Shown here in pieces: positions 44,045-52,527 of a stretch of DNA of 64,000 nucleotides. Every line of letters starts with the position of its first letter. The first letter of the stretch is position 1. The notes beneath the pieces are model-generated. The model saw only the letters and a program-made list of their open reading frames with translations, ran no database searches and was not told the origin of the DNA. Position numbers and translations under genes: made by a program. This DNA comes from an uncultured Ruminococcus sp. (GTDB taxonomy: Bacteria; Bacillota; Clostridia; Oscillospirales; Acutalibacteraceae). Location of the stretch: the NCBI GenBank assembly GCA_902789345.1, contig CADANT010000001.1, positions 62,001-126,000 on the forward strand, written 5' to 3'.

Positions 44045-45694
44045 TTACTTTTTCTTTCTAAAGCGGCTAAAGAAACCACCCTTTTTATTGCCGTCATCAT
44101 GCTGTGCGGCTTCGTTGCTTTCCGCTTCATCCTCTGCACTGTCAGCCTTGCTGTTATCTTCTTCAGCTTCTAAAGCATCGGTTTCTGCGATTTCTGCTTC
44201 CTCCGGGGTTTCCTCCTGCTCTTTGGTTTGCTCAACCTCGTCCTCCTCTACAAGCTCAAGCTTAGGCTTTTTCTCTGTAGCCGGAGCACTTTCACGCTTT
44301 ACAGCCTCGTCGTGAGTAATCTGGTTTGCCACCATATGCAGTATATTCTCGGTTGAAACCTGTCTTGGCACTTCAGGAATAGTAACCTGTGTAGGTTTTT
44401 CCTCTGCAGGCTTTTCCTCGGACGGTCTAAATACCGTAACAGGCTTTTTGCTTAGCTCCTTTAGCTGGTTCATTGCCTGTTCGGTAAATATAAAGCCCAG
44501 TGTAGATGGGTTAAATATAATTATCTTACAGTTGTCATTCAGCATTGCATATGCTTCTTCAAGAGTTACGGCTATAGGAACTACCCTATCCTTAAACATT
44601 AGGTTAAATTCCTCATAGTCGGTAAACAACGGCAAAGCACGGCTTTGGTCCTCAGAGTTTGTAAGTGTAATGGCAGAAAACTCGTTGCCCTCCATCGGTT
44701 CATATGTACAGTCATCTGCACCGCAGTGTACAAACTTCTTCTCTTTATAAAGCTTTTCTGCCCCTCTTGATAAAACAATGGTATTCGGCTTTTCTTCTGC
44801 CTTTACATTTAGCGGCAGTAAAAATGTTGCCTTGAAAATCTGGTGGCTAAGCTGACTTGTAAGAGTCATTTGGTTAGCCTTAACCTGTGCGTTGTCAATG
44901 CCTGCACATTCAATGCATCTTATAAAGATGTTGTATATTGATGAATTGTAGGCCTGCCACTTATCCTCTGTAGGTGCGCCCAACAGAACATCCCTGTCAA
45001 AAATACAAGCGCCGCCGTTTGCAAGGCAGAAAATAATTTTATAAACACCGTATCTTTTACAGTTTTTAATAATTTCATTTGCCTGCTGAGAATTCACCTT
45101 GTAATATTTGTTTCCGAACATTTCGGTTGCCTTTACAAGCTTCTTTGCCTCTGATTCTGATTCTACAAAGAATATTTTTCCCTCAAAATCAATAGCCGGA
45201 AAAATCTTATTTACATGGTTTGAATGTACAAAATACAGCTCCTTACCGTTGCCGGCAAGAAATTCCTTAAATTTCTTAATGCCTGCGTTGCTTTCCTCCT
45301 GGAATGCAGACTTCATTTCTTCTACCAGGTTAGGCTTTACACCTGTAGGCTTTCCCGGGTTTGCCTTTAGTGGCAGTGGCTGTGACTGAGGTGTTGACTG
45401 GAAAATCATTTTCAGCAGCCTGTCAGAAGGAGCATTAGATGCAAGGCTCTCTACAAGCGATCCAAAAGCGGCTTCGTCTGTATCCCACAGGTCAAACTCC
45501 TCTTTTGTAAGAAGATATTCGCCTATAACACAGCAGCCCTTTTCTATTACTTCAGGATTAGCTATAGTATCGCCAAAACGAGCACCGTTATTAAAGTCCA
45601 TTATTCTTAAAAGATAATATTTTTCAGGTTTTGACTTAAACAAAAGATACTTATTTGCTTCGTCAAAATATACTTTTTCAAAATCTATTTTCAT
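44045..45694 (-). CDS. SseB-domain protein with acidic and basic C-terminal tail
   Basis: A 549-residue cytoplasmic protein. Around residues 300-415 the segment LPLFTDYEEFNLMFKD followed by IIFNPSTLGFIFTEQAM matches the SseB N-terminal domain, a family of unclear function. The N-terminal ~290 residues are related in style but not recognised. Residues 450-530 are strongly acidic (Glu/Ala-rich), ending in the basic GGFFSRFRKKK. The start at 45694 has GGAGG upstream. A membrane- or ribosome-binding role of the tail is speculative. Confidence 0.75.
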   Translation of the reverse strand: MKIDFEKVYFDEANKYLLFKSKPEKYYLLRIMDFNNGARFGDTIANPEVIEKGCCVIGEYLLTKEEFDLWDTDEAAFGSLVESLASNAPSDRLLKMIFQSTPQSQPLPLKANPGKPTGVKPNLVEEMKSAFQEESNAGIKKFKEFLAGNGKELYFVHSNHVNKIFPAIDFEGKIFFVESESEAKKLVKATEMFGNKYYKVNSQQANEIIKNCKRYGVYKIIFCLANGGACIFDRDVLLGAPTEDKWQAYNSSIYNIFIRCIECAGIDNAQVKANQMTLTSQLSHQIFKATFLLPLNVKAEEKPNTIVLSRGAEKLYKEKKFVHCGADDCTYEPMEGNEFSAITLTNSEDQSRALPLFTDYEEFNLMFKDRVVPIAVTLEEAYAMLNDNCKIIIFNPSTLGFIFTEQAMNQLKELSKKPVTVFRPSEEKPAEEKPTQVTIPEVPRQVSTENILHMVANQITHDEAVKRESAPATEKKPKLELVEEDEVEQTKEQEETPEEAEIAETDALEAEEDNSKADSAEDEAESNEAAQHDDGNKKGGFFSRFRKKK

Positions 45695-45731
45695 TTTTAT
45701 TAACCTCCAAAAATACGGCATTACACAGTTA

Positions 45732-45760
45732 ATTATATCAGCAGAATATATAAATAGCAA
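45732..45760 (-). promoter_or_regulatory. Promoter of the SseB-domain gene
   Basis: On the minus strand, TTGCTA (45755-45760) and TATAAT (45732-45737) are spaced by 17 bases. Confidence 0.65.
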
Positions 45761-45792
45761 TTAATTTTTTACAAAAAGTTGTAAACACCTTA

Positions 45793-46602
45793 TTAATTTT
45801 TATTATTCCTCTTTTCGTTTTTACTGTTGCCGTTTTTCTTGCCTGCAAAATAGCTGCACACTACTACGGCAACCACAGCCAGTGCAAATACACCGCCGGC
45901 TAAAAACAATGTCAGACCGTTATTCTGCCCGGCAATATTAAGCTGTGATATACCGCCTGCCTCACTGTCAGCTTCGTTGTAAGAGGCACTGCTGTCCTTT
46001 TTGGCGCTGCTACTCTTTTTATTAGCTGAGCTGCTTTTATTTTTATTCTTGGCAGCAGCCGATGAGGAACTGCTTGGAGCCTTTGTTTTAAGTTCGGTGC
46101 CCCTTGCCTGTGGCACAGAGCCGCTGGTTTTGCTGACAATGTCAAAGCTGTATTCCGTTCCTGTAGAATCCTGTAAATCCTGTTCATTTACAGATGCGCT
46201 GTAGGAGGTGTACACCTGCACAGTTCCGCTTCCTAAATCGTCTGCCGCTTTAAAGGTAACATTAACCAGTTGGTTTATATTACTTACATTTATTCCTAAG
46301 GTATTTATATATACAACCCTGAGTATATTGTCCGTGCAGTAGCTTTTTATATAGCCGTTGCTGTCGTTTACCTTGCAGGACTTGTACTGAATATTGTCGC
46401 TGAAAACTACTGTAAACATAACCGTACCCAGCTTTTCCGGGCATTGTGCCTGTAACCCTACGGTGAAATTTTTACCCTTTGTGACCATAGACGGTACCGA
46501 CATACTTCCGGATAAATCAGCTGCACTGCAGTCAACTGCACTAAACAGGAAAATAACCGCACACACAGCAGCAGCCGACAATCTTTTAATTAACAATCTC
46601 AT
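45793..46602 (-). CDS. Membrane-anchored cohesin-like surface protein
   Basis: A 269-residue exported protein. A signal peptide (cleavage after CSA, residue 27) is followed by a ~130-residue beta-sandwich-like domain (VTKGKNFTVGLQAQCPEKLG, TVMFTVVFSDNIQY, VNVTFKAADDLGSGTVQV). This pattern is that of cohesin or related carbohydrate-binding-like modules. A Ser/Lys-rich linker (172-220), one membrane helix (229-254) and a basic tail follow. It could be an anchoring or scaffold module. No dockerin is seen in this window. It overlaps tatD by an ATGA junction. Confidence 0.7.
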   Translation of the reverse strand: MRLLIKRLSAAAVCAVIFLFSAVDCSAADLSGSMSVPSMVTKGKNFTVGLQAQCPEKLGTVMFTVVFSDNIQYKSCKVNDSNGYIKSYCTDNILRVVYINTLGINVSNINQLVNVTFKAADDLGSGTVQVYTSYSASVNEQDLQDSTGTEYSFDIVSKTSGSVPQARGTELKTKAPSSSSSAAAKNKNKSSSANKKSSSAKKDSSASYNEADSEAGGISQLNIAGQNNGLTLFLAGGVFALAVVAVVVCSYFAGKKNGNSKNEKRNNKN

Positions 46603-47366
46603 AATTCAATATTAAATAATCTACAGGCGTTTTCAGTGGTTGCATTTAAAAGCTCCTCCACCGTTATGCCCCTGATTTCTGCAATCTTTTCGGCAGTATA
46701 TTTTATCATTGATGAGTCACAGCGTTTACCTCTAAACGGAACAGGAGTCATATACGGGGCGTCTGTTTCAAGCAAAAGCCTGTCCAAAGGAATATCCTTG
46801 GCAACCTCTACACTGTGTCTTGCATTTTTGAAAGTGACAACACCGCCTAAGCTGATAGACATTCCCAGCTTAACAACCTCTCTGCACATTTCTACACTGC
46901 CGGAAAAGCAATGCACAATGCCGGACGGCTTATACTGCCTTAAAATATCCATTGTGTCGCCGTGAGCGTCTCTGTCGTGTACTACTACAGGAAGATTAAG
47001 CTCCTTTGCAAGCTCTATTTGCTGTATAAATACCCTTTTCTGGACATCTCTTGGCACAGTGTCCCAGTAATAGTCCAGTCCTATTTCACCTATAGCCACT
47101 ACCTTTTTGTGCTTAGCAAGGTTTTTCAGCCGGTCTATATACCCCTCCTCTGCCTTATGGGCACATTCAGGGTGCAAACCTACGGCGGCATATACATAAC
47201 TGTATTTTTCGGCATATTCTATTGAAAGCTTTGCTGTTTCAATATCTACAGCGGCATTTACAATACAACACACGCCTTTTTCAGGCATAGACGACAACAC
47301 CTGAAATCTGTCGTCGTTAAATTTATCATCATCATAATGCGCATGCGCATCAAAAATCATAGCCAT
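46599..47366 (-). CDS. tatD: TatD-family metal-dependent DNase
   Basis: A 255-residue amidohydrolase-fold protein with the metal motifs MIFDAHAHYDDD, GEIGLDYYWD, VVHDRDAHGD, GIVHCFSGS and LLLETDAPYMTP. Characterised TatD proteins are 3'-5' exonucleases or deoxyribonucleases. The stop overlaps the start of the cohesin-like gene (ATGA), so translation is coupled even though the two functions appear unrelated. Confidence 0.95.
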   Translation of the reverse strand: MAMIFDAHAHYDDDKFNDDRFQVLSSMPEKGVCCIVNAAVDIETAKLSIEYAEKYSYVYAAVGLHPECAHKAEEGYIDRLKNLAKHKKVVAIGEIGLDYYWDTVPRDVQKRVFIQQIELAKELNLPVVVHDRDAHGDTMDILRQYKPSGIVHCFSGSVEMCREVVKLGMSISLGGVVTFKNARHSVEVAKDIPLDRLLLETDAPYMTPVPFRGKRCDSSMIKYTAEKIAEIRGITVEELLNATTENACRLFNIEL

Positions 47367-47405
47367 AAAAGCACATCCCCTGTTGCAAAATCTTTAAACA
47401 CCTTT

Positions 47406-47435
47406 ATTATAGCATATTAGCTGTAATATTAACAA
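47406..47435 (-). promoter_or_regulatory. Promoter of the tatD operon
   Basis: On the minus strand, TTGTTA (47430-47435) and TATAAT (47406-47411) are spaced by 18 bases, with an extended TGC before the -10. Confidence 0.65.
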
Positions 47436-47595
47436 CTATTGATAATGGTTATATGCTTTTGTGCATTCCAACCTACCGTCTATAGGCTGTAAACTGCCAC
47501 CTGTTATTAACCTATAGATTTTATAACCAATGCATTATATAATTACAACTGTAAGGAACACATACCGGTAACGCACAAAAGGGAGGTGATAATTT

Positions 47596-48033
47596 TTGAA
47601 GGTTGAGGTAAAAATAGACAACAGCTGCACAGAGCCGTTGTGTATTATAATTACAAATAAGCTTACAGATGAAATAAGCAGCTGTGTAGAAAGACTTTCA
47701 TCTTCAAACACCCTTATAACAGGCAGGCAGAATGACAATATTTCCCTTATTGAGCAGAAAGATATTATTAATATATACGCTGCTCAAAGCAAGGTTTATG
47801 TAGTCACCGAAAGAGGAGAATTTGTTGTAAAACAACGACTGTATGAGCTTGACCAAATGCTTGACAGCCACAGCTTTGTAAGAATTTCAAATTCCGAAAT
47901 AATCAACCTGCACAAGGCAGTTAATTTTAATCTAAAGCTGTCGGGAACTATACTAGTTTCGCTTACAAACGGCAAAGAAACATATGTTTCACGCAGATAT
48001 GTTACAAAAATTAAAGAAAGGTTAGGTGTATAA
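47596..48033 (+). CDS. LytTR-domain DNA-binding regulator, TTG start
   Basis: A 145-residue regulator. The C-terminal LytTR domain is visible at residues ~45-145 (IISLIEQKDIINIYA-like start, then SFVRISNSEIINLHKAVNF and YVSRRYVTKIKERLGV). There is no receiver domain, so this is the stand-alone type. The start is TTG, supported by GGAGGTGAT six to eight bases upstream. The next gene is a DUF3021 membrane protein. Such LytTR/membrane pairs are known as one-component-like systems in which the membrane protein holds the regulator in check. Confidence 0.9.
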   Translation: MKVEVKIDNSCTEPLCIIITNKLTDEISSCVERLSSSNTLITGRQNDNISLIEQKDIINIYAAQSKVYVVTERGEFVVKQRLYELDQMLDSHSFVRISNSEIINLHKAVNFNLKLSGTILVSLTNGKETYVSRRYVTKIKERLGV

Positions 48034-48034
48034 T

Positions 48035-48484
48035 ATGAGCACAACAAAAAAAATAATATTAAGAGGTTTACTGGGTATGCCTATAGGTTTGGCAATAAGT
48101 TATATAGTAACACTAATTGTTTCTATTATAGTCGGTAAAGGAAATTACTGCCCTGTTGTACCGGACACAATAAACACATTTGGCACAGAGCTAAACGCCG
48201 TAATCATACAAACAGTTTTAAGTATGCTGTATGGCGCAGTATGGGGCGGTGCCTCGGTAATATGGGAACTTAAAAATTGGAGCCTTTTAAAGCAGTTGGC
48301 TACACATTTGATATTGGTTTCTGTAGCTACATTCCCTGTTGCATTCTTTATGCACTGGATGCCTCAAAATTTCTTAGGCGTTATTATTTACTACGGTATT
48401 TTCCTATTTATATATGCCTCAATATGGTTGGGAACATTCATGAAAATAAAGTACCAAATAAAAGACATTAACAATAACCTCAAT
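48035..48484 (+). CDS. DUF3021 membrane protein (LytTR partner)
   Basis: A 149- to 150-residue protein with four predicted membrane helices (GMPIGLAISYIVTLIVSIIV, then TVLSMLYGAVWGGASVIWEL). A short charged C-terminus follows (MKIKYQIKDINNN). It matches the DUF3021 family that commonly follows a LytTR gene. The start is taken as the ATG at 48035, one base after the LytTR stop. The preceding AGGTG inside the LytTR gene would serve as ribosome-binding site. It probably regulates the LytTR protein by sequestration. Confidence 0.85.
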
Positions 48485-48510
48485 TAATTCATTATTATAA
48501 TTTACCCCAA

Positions 48511-48557
48511 AAAAGCAGGCAGTGTAAGCGCTTATACTTACACTGCCTGTGTTTTTA
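48511..48557. terminator. Bidirectional terminator (DUF3021 / purL)
   Basis: CAGGCAGTGTAAG (48516-48528) pairs perfectly with CTTACACTGCCTG (48537-48549), flanked by A-runs and GTTTTTATG. It separates two converging genes. Confidence 0.85.
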
Positions 48558-48592
48558 TGCAATATTTAAAATCAATATTTTATCTGCGGGTA

Positions 48593-51500
48593 TTACTTAA
48601 AGTATGCCACGCCGCTTTCAAATATCTTTTGGTCTTTTTCAAATGGTACATTTGTGTACAGGTTGTCACCCTTACGCTCGGAGTGTCCCATTTTACCGAA
48701 AATTCTGCCGTCCGGGCTTGTAATACCCTCTATAGCGCATACAGAACCGTTTACATTAAATGCAATATCGTCAGACGGCTTGCCGTTTAGGTCTACATAC
48801 TGTGTTGCAACCTGGCCGCCCTCAATAAGCTTTTGCAGCATAGCGTCATTAGCAACAAATCTGCCCTCGCCGTGTGAAATAGGCACTGCAAATACATCCC
48901 CTGCATTTACCTGTGACAGCCAAGGTGATTTTACTGATGTTACCCTTGTGTATGCCATATGAGAGATATGTCTGCCTACAGTGTTGAATGTTAGTGTAGG
49001 AGAATCTTCTGTAATGTCTGTAATCTTGCCGTACGGAACAAGTCCCAGCTTAATAAGTGCCTGGAAGCCGTTGCATATACCAAGCATTAAACCGTCACGC
49101 TTTTCAAGCAGATCTGTAACAGCCTGTGCAATAACAGGGTTGCGGAAGGTTGTAGCAATAAACTTACCTGAACCGTCCGGTTCGTCACCGCCGCTAAAGC
49201 CGCCTGGAAACATAATGATTTGTGATTCTTTAATCATTTTCTCCATATGTGTAATTGTTTCTTCAATGTCCTTTGGTGTAAGGTTTTTAACAATTAACAG
49301 CTGTGGGTCTGCACCTGCCTTAGCAAAGGCTCTGGCTGTGTCAACTTCGCAGTTAGTGCCAGGGAATACAGGAATAAATACCTTTGGCTTTGCTGTTTTA
49401 ATTACAGGTGACAATGTGCTGTGCTGAGTTGTAAGCGGAATATCCTTTGTAAGCTTTGGACAGTCTGCCTTTGTTGCAAATACCTTTTCAAGCTTGCCTG
49501 TCCACGCCTCAACAAGAGTATCAATATCTAGCTTACCGCACTTAATATCAATAACAGGTTCTTCTGTAGTAACACCCAGCTTGTAGCTTAGAACGCTTTC
49601 GTCAAGTGAAGCGCCATCAGCCAGCTCAATTACAAGTGAACCGCCAAGCGGAGCAAACAGCTCTTCACTTGTAAGCTCGTGGTCAAATGTAAATCCGATT
49701 TTATTACCAAAGCACATTTTTGCAACGGTAGCTGCAGCACCGCCCTCACGAACTACAGAAGCTGCCAAAACCTTGCCCTGTGACATAAGAGCATAAACAG
49801 CATTGTACATTTTCTTCAGGTCTTCCCACATTGGCATTTGAGTAGCCTTGTCAACAGGAACAGGTACATAAATAACCTGTGAGCCTGCCTTTTTAAACTC
49901 GGCAGAAATTGTCTTTGATGCCTTTGTCATAGCTACCGCAAAGCTTACAAGTGTAGGAGGTACATCTAAATCTTCAAAAGAGCCGGACATACTGTCCTTA
50001 CCGCCTATTGACGGAATACCCATATTAATTTGTGCTGTCATTGCACCCAGCAACGCTGCGGCAGGCTTGCCCCAACGCTCAGGCTTTTCGTGAAGTCTTT
50101 CAAAATATTCCTGGAATGTTAGGCGTGACTTCAATGGATTTGCACCTATTGCAAGAAGCTTTGACATTGATTCTACAACAGCAAACGCAGAGCCGTGGAA
50201 CGGTGACCAACGGGAAACACCCGGGATAAAGCCGTAGCTCATAGCTGTAGCGTCGTCTGTTTCGCCTTTTTCAAGAGGAATTTTAGCCGCCATAGCGTCT
50301 TGAGGTGTAAGCTGATATTTACCGCCAAATGGCATAATAACTGTAGCCGCACCTATACTTGCATCAAAACGCTCACCAAGACCGATTTGAGAGCAAACCT
50401 CAAGTCTTGAAAGGTTAGCCTTAAATGCCTCTGTCTTGCTTAGTCCCTGCAGCTCCTTTGGAGTTTGCAAACGGTAGTTGTTGTTTTCGTCAGGTGCTGT
50501 AATATACGCCTGTGAAACCTGTGTAACACCGTTGGTATTGAGGAACTTACGGCTTAAGCTGACAATAGTGTCACCTCTCCATACCATAGTCAAACGAGGG
50601 GTTTCACTTACTACTGCCACTGCTGTAGCCTCTAGGTTTTCTTTATGTGAATACTCAATAAATTTGTCAACATCTTTAGGGTCAAGCACAACTGCCATTC
50701 TCTCCTGTGATTCTGAAATAGCAAGCTCTGTGCCGTCCAGTCCTTCATATTTCTTTGTTACCTTGTCAAGGTCAATATTCAGTCCGTCTGCCAACTCGCC
50801 TATGGCTACGCAAACACCGCCGGCACCAAAGTCGTTGCAACGCTTAATCATTGTAGAAACCTTTGGATTTCTGAACAAACGCTGAATTTTTCTTTCTGTA
50901 GGCGGGTTACCCTTTTGTACCTCTGCACCACAGGTTTCTATTGACGACTCTGTGTGTGCCTTTGATGAGCCTGTAGCACCGCCGCAGCCGTCACGGCCTG
51001 TTTTTCCGCCCAAAAGAACAATAATATCGCCCGGCTGTGGTACCTCACGAATTACATTGCTCTTTGGTGAAGCACCTATAACCGCACCTATTTCCATTCT
51101 CTTAGCAACATAGCCAGGGTCATAAAGCTCTGTAACCTGACCTGTAGCAAGTCCTATCTGGTTACCATATGAGCTGTAGCCTGCCGCCGCACCTGTTGTA
51201 ATTTTTCTGCTTGGCAGTTTACCGTGCATTGTATCCTTAAACGGTACGGTAGGGTCACCGCTGCCTGTTACACGCATAGCCTGGTAAACATAAGCTCTGC
51301 CGGAAAGCGGGTCACGAATAGCACCGCCCAAGCAAGTAGCCGCACCACCAAACGGCTCAATCTCTGTAGGGTGGTTATGTGTTTCGTTTTTAAACTGTAC
51401 AAGCCACTGCTCTGTAACGCCGTCAATAGTTACAGGCACCTCTATAGAACAAGCGTTAATTTCTTCACTAACATCAAGGTCAGGAATTAAACCTCTTTTT

Positions 51501-52360
51501 CTAAGCAGCTTCATACCTGCAAGCGCCATATCCATAAGAGAAACATCACGGTCGGTATCCTTACCGTAAACCTCAACTCTTGCGTCATAGTACTCTCTTA
51601 GGGCGCTTTCAATAACCGAGGTTAGCGCACCTTTTTCTATTTCAATTTTCTCTAATCTTGTAAGGAATGTAGTATGTCTGCAGTGGTCAGACCAATATGT
51701 ATCGATAACTCTAAGCTCTGTTACTGTAGGATTTCGCTTTTCTTCATCTCTAAAGTAGTCACGGCAGAACTTAAGGTCGCTTAGCGTCATAGCAAAGCCC
51801 ATAGAGCCATAATAATCTGCCATTTGCTGGTCGTTAAATTCTATAAAACCCTCTACATCTGCAACCTTTTCAGGTACAGTTACAGGCATATCAAGTGTTT
51901 CAGGCTTGTCCATAGAAGCCAGACGGGACTCTACAGGGTTTATCATATAGTGCTGGATTTTCTCAAAGTCGCTGTCAGTAATGTCGCCCTTTACTGCTAC
52001 AACCTTAGCACTGACTACTACAGGTCTTTCGCCCTGCGTCAACAGCTGTGCACACTGTGCGGCACTGTCGGCACGCTGGTCGTACTGACCCGGCAGGTAT
52101 TCCATAGCAAACACCTTCCAGTCATTTTCTACCGGCAAGGTTTCTTTGTAAACATTGTCTTGGTTTGGCTCTGAAAAAACAGTAACTGTAGCCTTATCAA
52201 GCTGTTCACCTGTTAATCCCGAAATATCGTATCTGTTTACAAGTCTAAGTGCTGTAAGCGCCTTTAAACCCAAGTTATGTCTTAAATCCCAAAGTGTTTG
52301 AGAAGCCTCAACATCAAAGCCGGGTTTCTTTTCAACAAATAATCTTGTTACTTGTGACAT
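48593..52360 (-). CDS. purL: Phosphoribosylformylglycinamidine synthase, single-chain
   Basis: A 1255-residue enzyme of purine synthesis, converting FGAR, glutamine and ATP to FGAM. The synthetase core has DTYWSDHCRHTTFLTRLEKI, FKNETHNHPTEIEPFGGAAT and GGKDSMSGSFEDL. The C-terminal ~250 residues are the glutaminase domain with PVFPGTNCEVDTARAF, the nucleophile in LMLGICNGFQAL, and SHGEGRF. Thus PurL and PurQ functions are fused and no separate purS is expected. It is monocistronic. The ~95-nt leader shows no purine riboswitch. Confidence 0.96.
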   Translation of the reverse strand: MSQVTRLFVEKKPGFDVEASQTLWDLRHNLGLKALTALRLVNRYDISGLTGEQLDKATVTVFSEPNQDNVYKETLPVENDWKVFAMEYLPGQYDQRADSAAQCAQLLTQGERPVVVSAKVVAVKGDITDSDFEKIQHYMINPVESRLASMDKPETLDMPVTVPEKVADVEGFIEFNDQQMADYYGSMGFAMTLSDLKFCRDYFRDEEKRNPTVTELRVIDTYWSDHCRHTTFLTRLEKIEIEKGALTSVIESALREYYDARVEVYGKDTDRDVSLMDMALAGMKLLRKRGLIPDLDVSEEINACSIEVPVTIDGVTEQWLVQFKNETHNHPTEIEPFGGAATCLGGAIRDPLSGRAYVYQAMRVTGSGDPTVPFKDTMHGKLPSRKITTGAAAGYSSYGNQIGLATGQVTELYDPGYVAKRMEIGAVIGASPKSNVIREVPQPGDIIVLLGGKTGRDGCGGATGSSKAHTESSIETCGAEVQKGNPPTERKIQRLFRNPKVSTMIKRCNDFGAGGVCVAIGELADGLNIDLDKVTKKYEGLDGTELAISESQERMAVVLDPKDVDKFIEYSHKENLEATAVAVVSETPRLTMVWRGDTIVSLSRKFLNTNGVTQVSQAYITAPDENNNYRLQTPKELQGLSKTEAFKANLSRLEVCSQIGLGERFDASIGAATVIMPFGGKYQLTPQDAMAAKIPLEKGETDDATAMSYGFIPGVSRWSPFHGSAFAVVESMSKLLAIGANPLKSRLTFQEYFERLHEKPERWGKPAAALLGAMTAQINMGIPSIGGKDSMSGSFEDLDVPPTLVSFAVAMTKASKTISAEFKKAGSQVIYVPVPVDKATQMPMWEDLKKMYNAVYALMSQGKVLAASVVREGGAAATVAKMCFGNKIGFTFDHELTSEELFAPLGGSLVIELADGASLDESVLSYKLGVTTEEPVIDIKCGKLDIDTLVEAWTGKLEKVFATKADCPKLTKDIPLTTQHSTLSPVIKTAKPKVFIPVFPGTNCEVDTARAFAKAGADPQLLIVKNLTPKDIEETITHMEKMIKESQIIMFPGGFSGGDEPDGSGKFIATTFRNPVIAQAVTDLLEKRDGLMLGICNGFQALIKLGLVPYGKITDITEDSPTLTFNTVGRHISHMAYTRVTSVKSPWLSQVNAGDVFAVPISHGEGRFVANDAMLQKLIEGGQVATQYVDLNGKPSDDIAFNVNGSVCAIEGITSPDGRIFGKMGHSERKGDNLYTNVPFEKDQKIFESGVAYFK

Positions 52361-52447
52361 TAATAATCATTCCTTTCAAAAAGAAAAATTGCTAATTCCT
52401 TTACAACAGCCTACGCATATCATTTTGCGCATAAACTATACTAATTG

Positions 52448-52476
52448 ATTTTATCATATACAGCCGCTTTTTACAA
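52448..52476 (-). promoter_or_regulatory. Promoter of purL
   Basis: On the minus strand, TTGTAA (52471-52476) and TAAAAT (52448-52453) are spaced by 17 bases. Confidence 0.65.
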
Positions 52477-52527
52477 CGAAAAATTACATTCTTTTACCTA
52501 TATCAATCTTTTGCGCTTTTTCCCTGC

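Noticed and set aside
44088..44315. Serine-rich plus-strand frame opposite the SseB-domain gene
   Set aside because: It is the antisense reading of the Glu/Ala-rich region, with no ribosome-binding site.
52361..52527. Purine riboswitch before purL
   Set aside because: The leader is about 95 nt, and none of the conserved purine-aptamer blocks or a terminator hairpin can be found.
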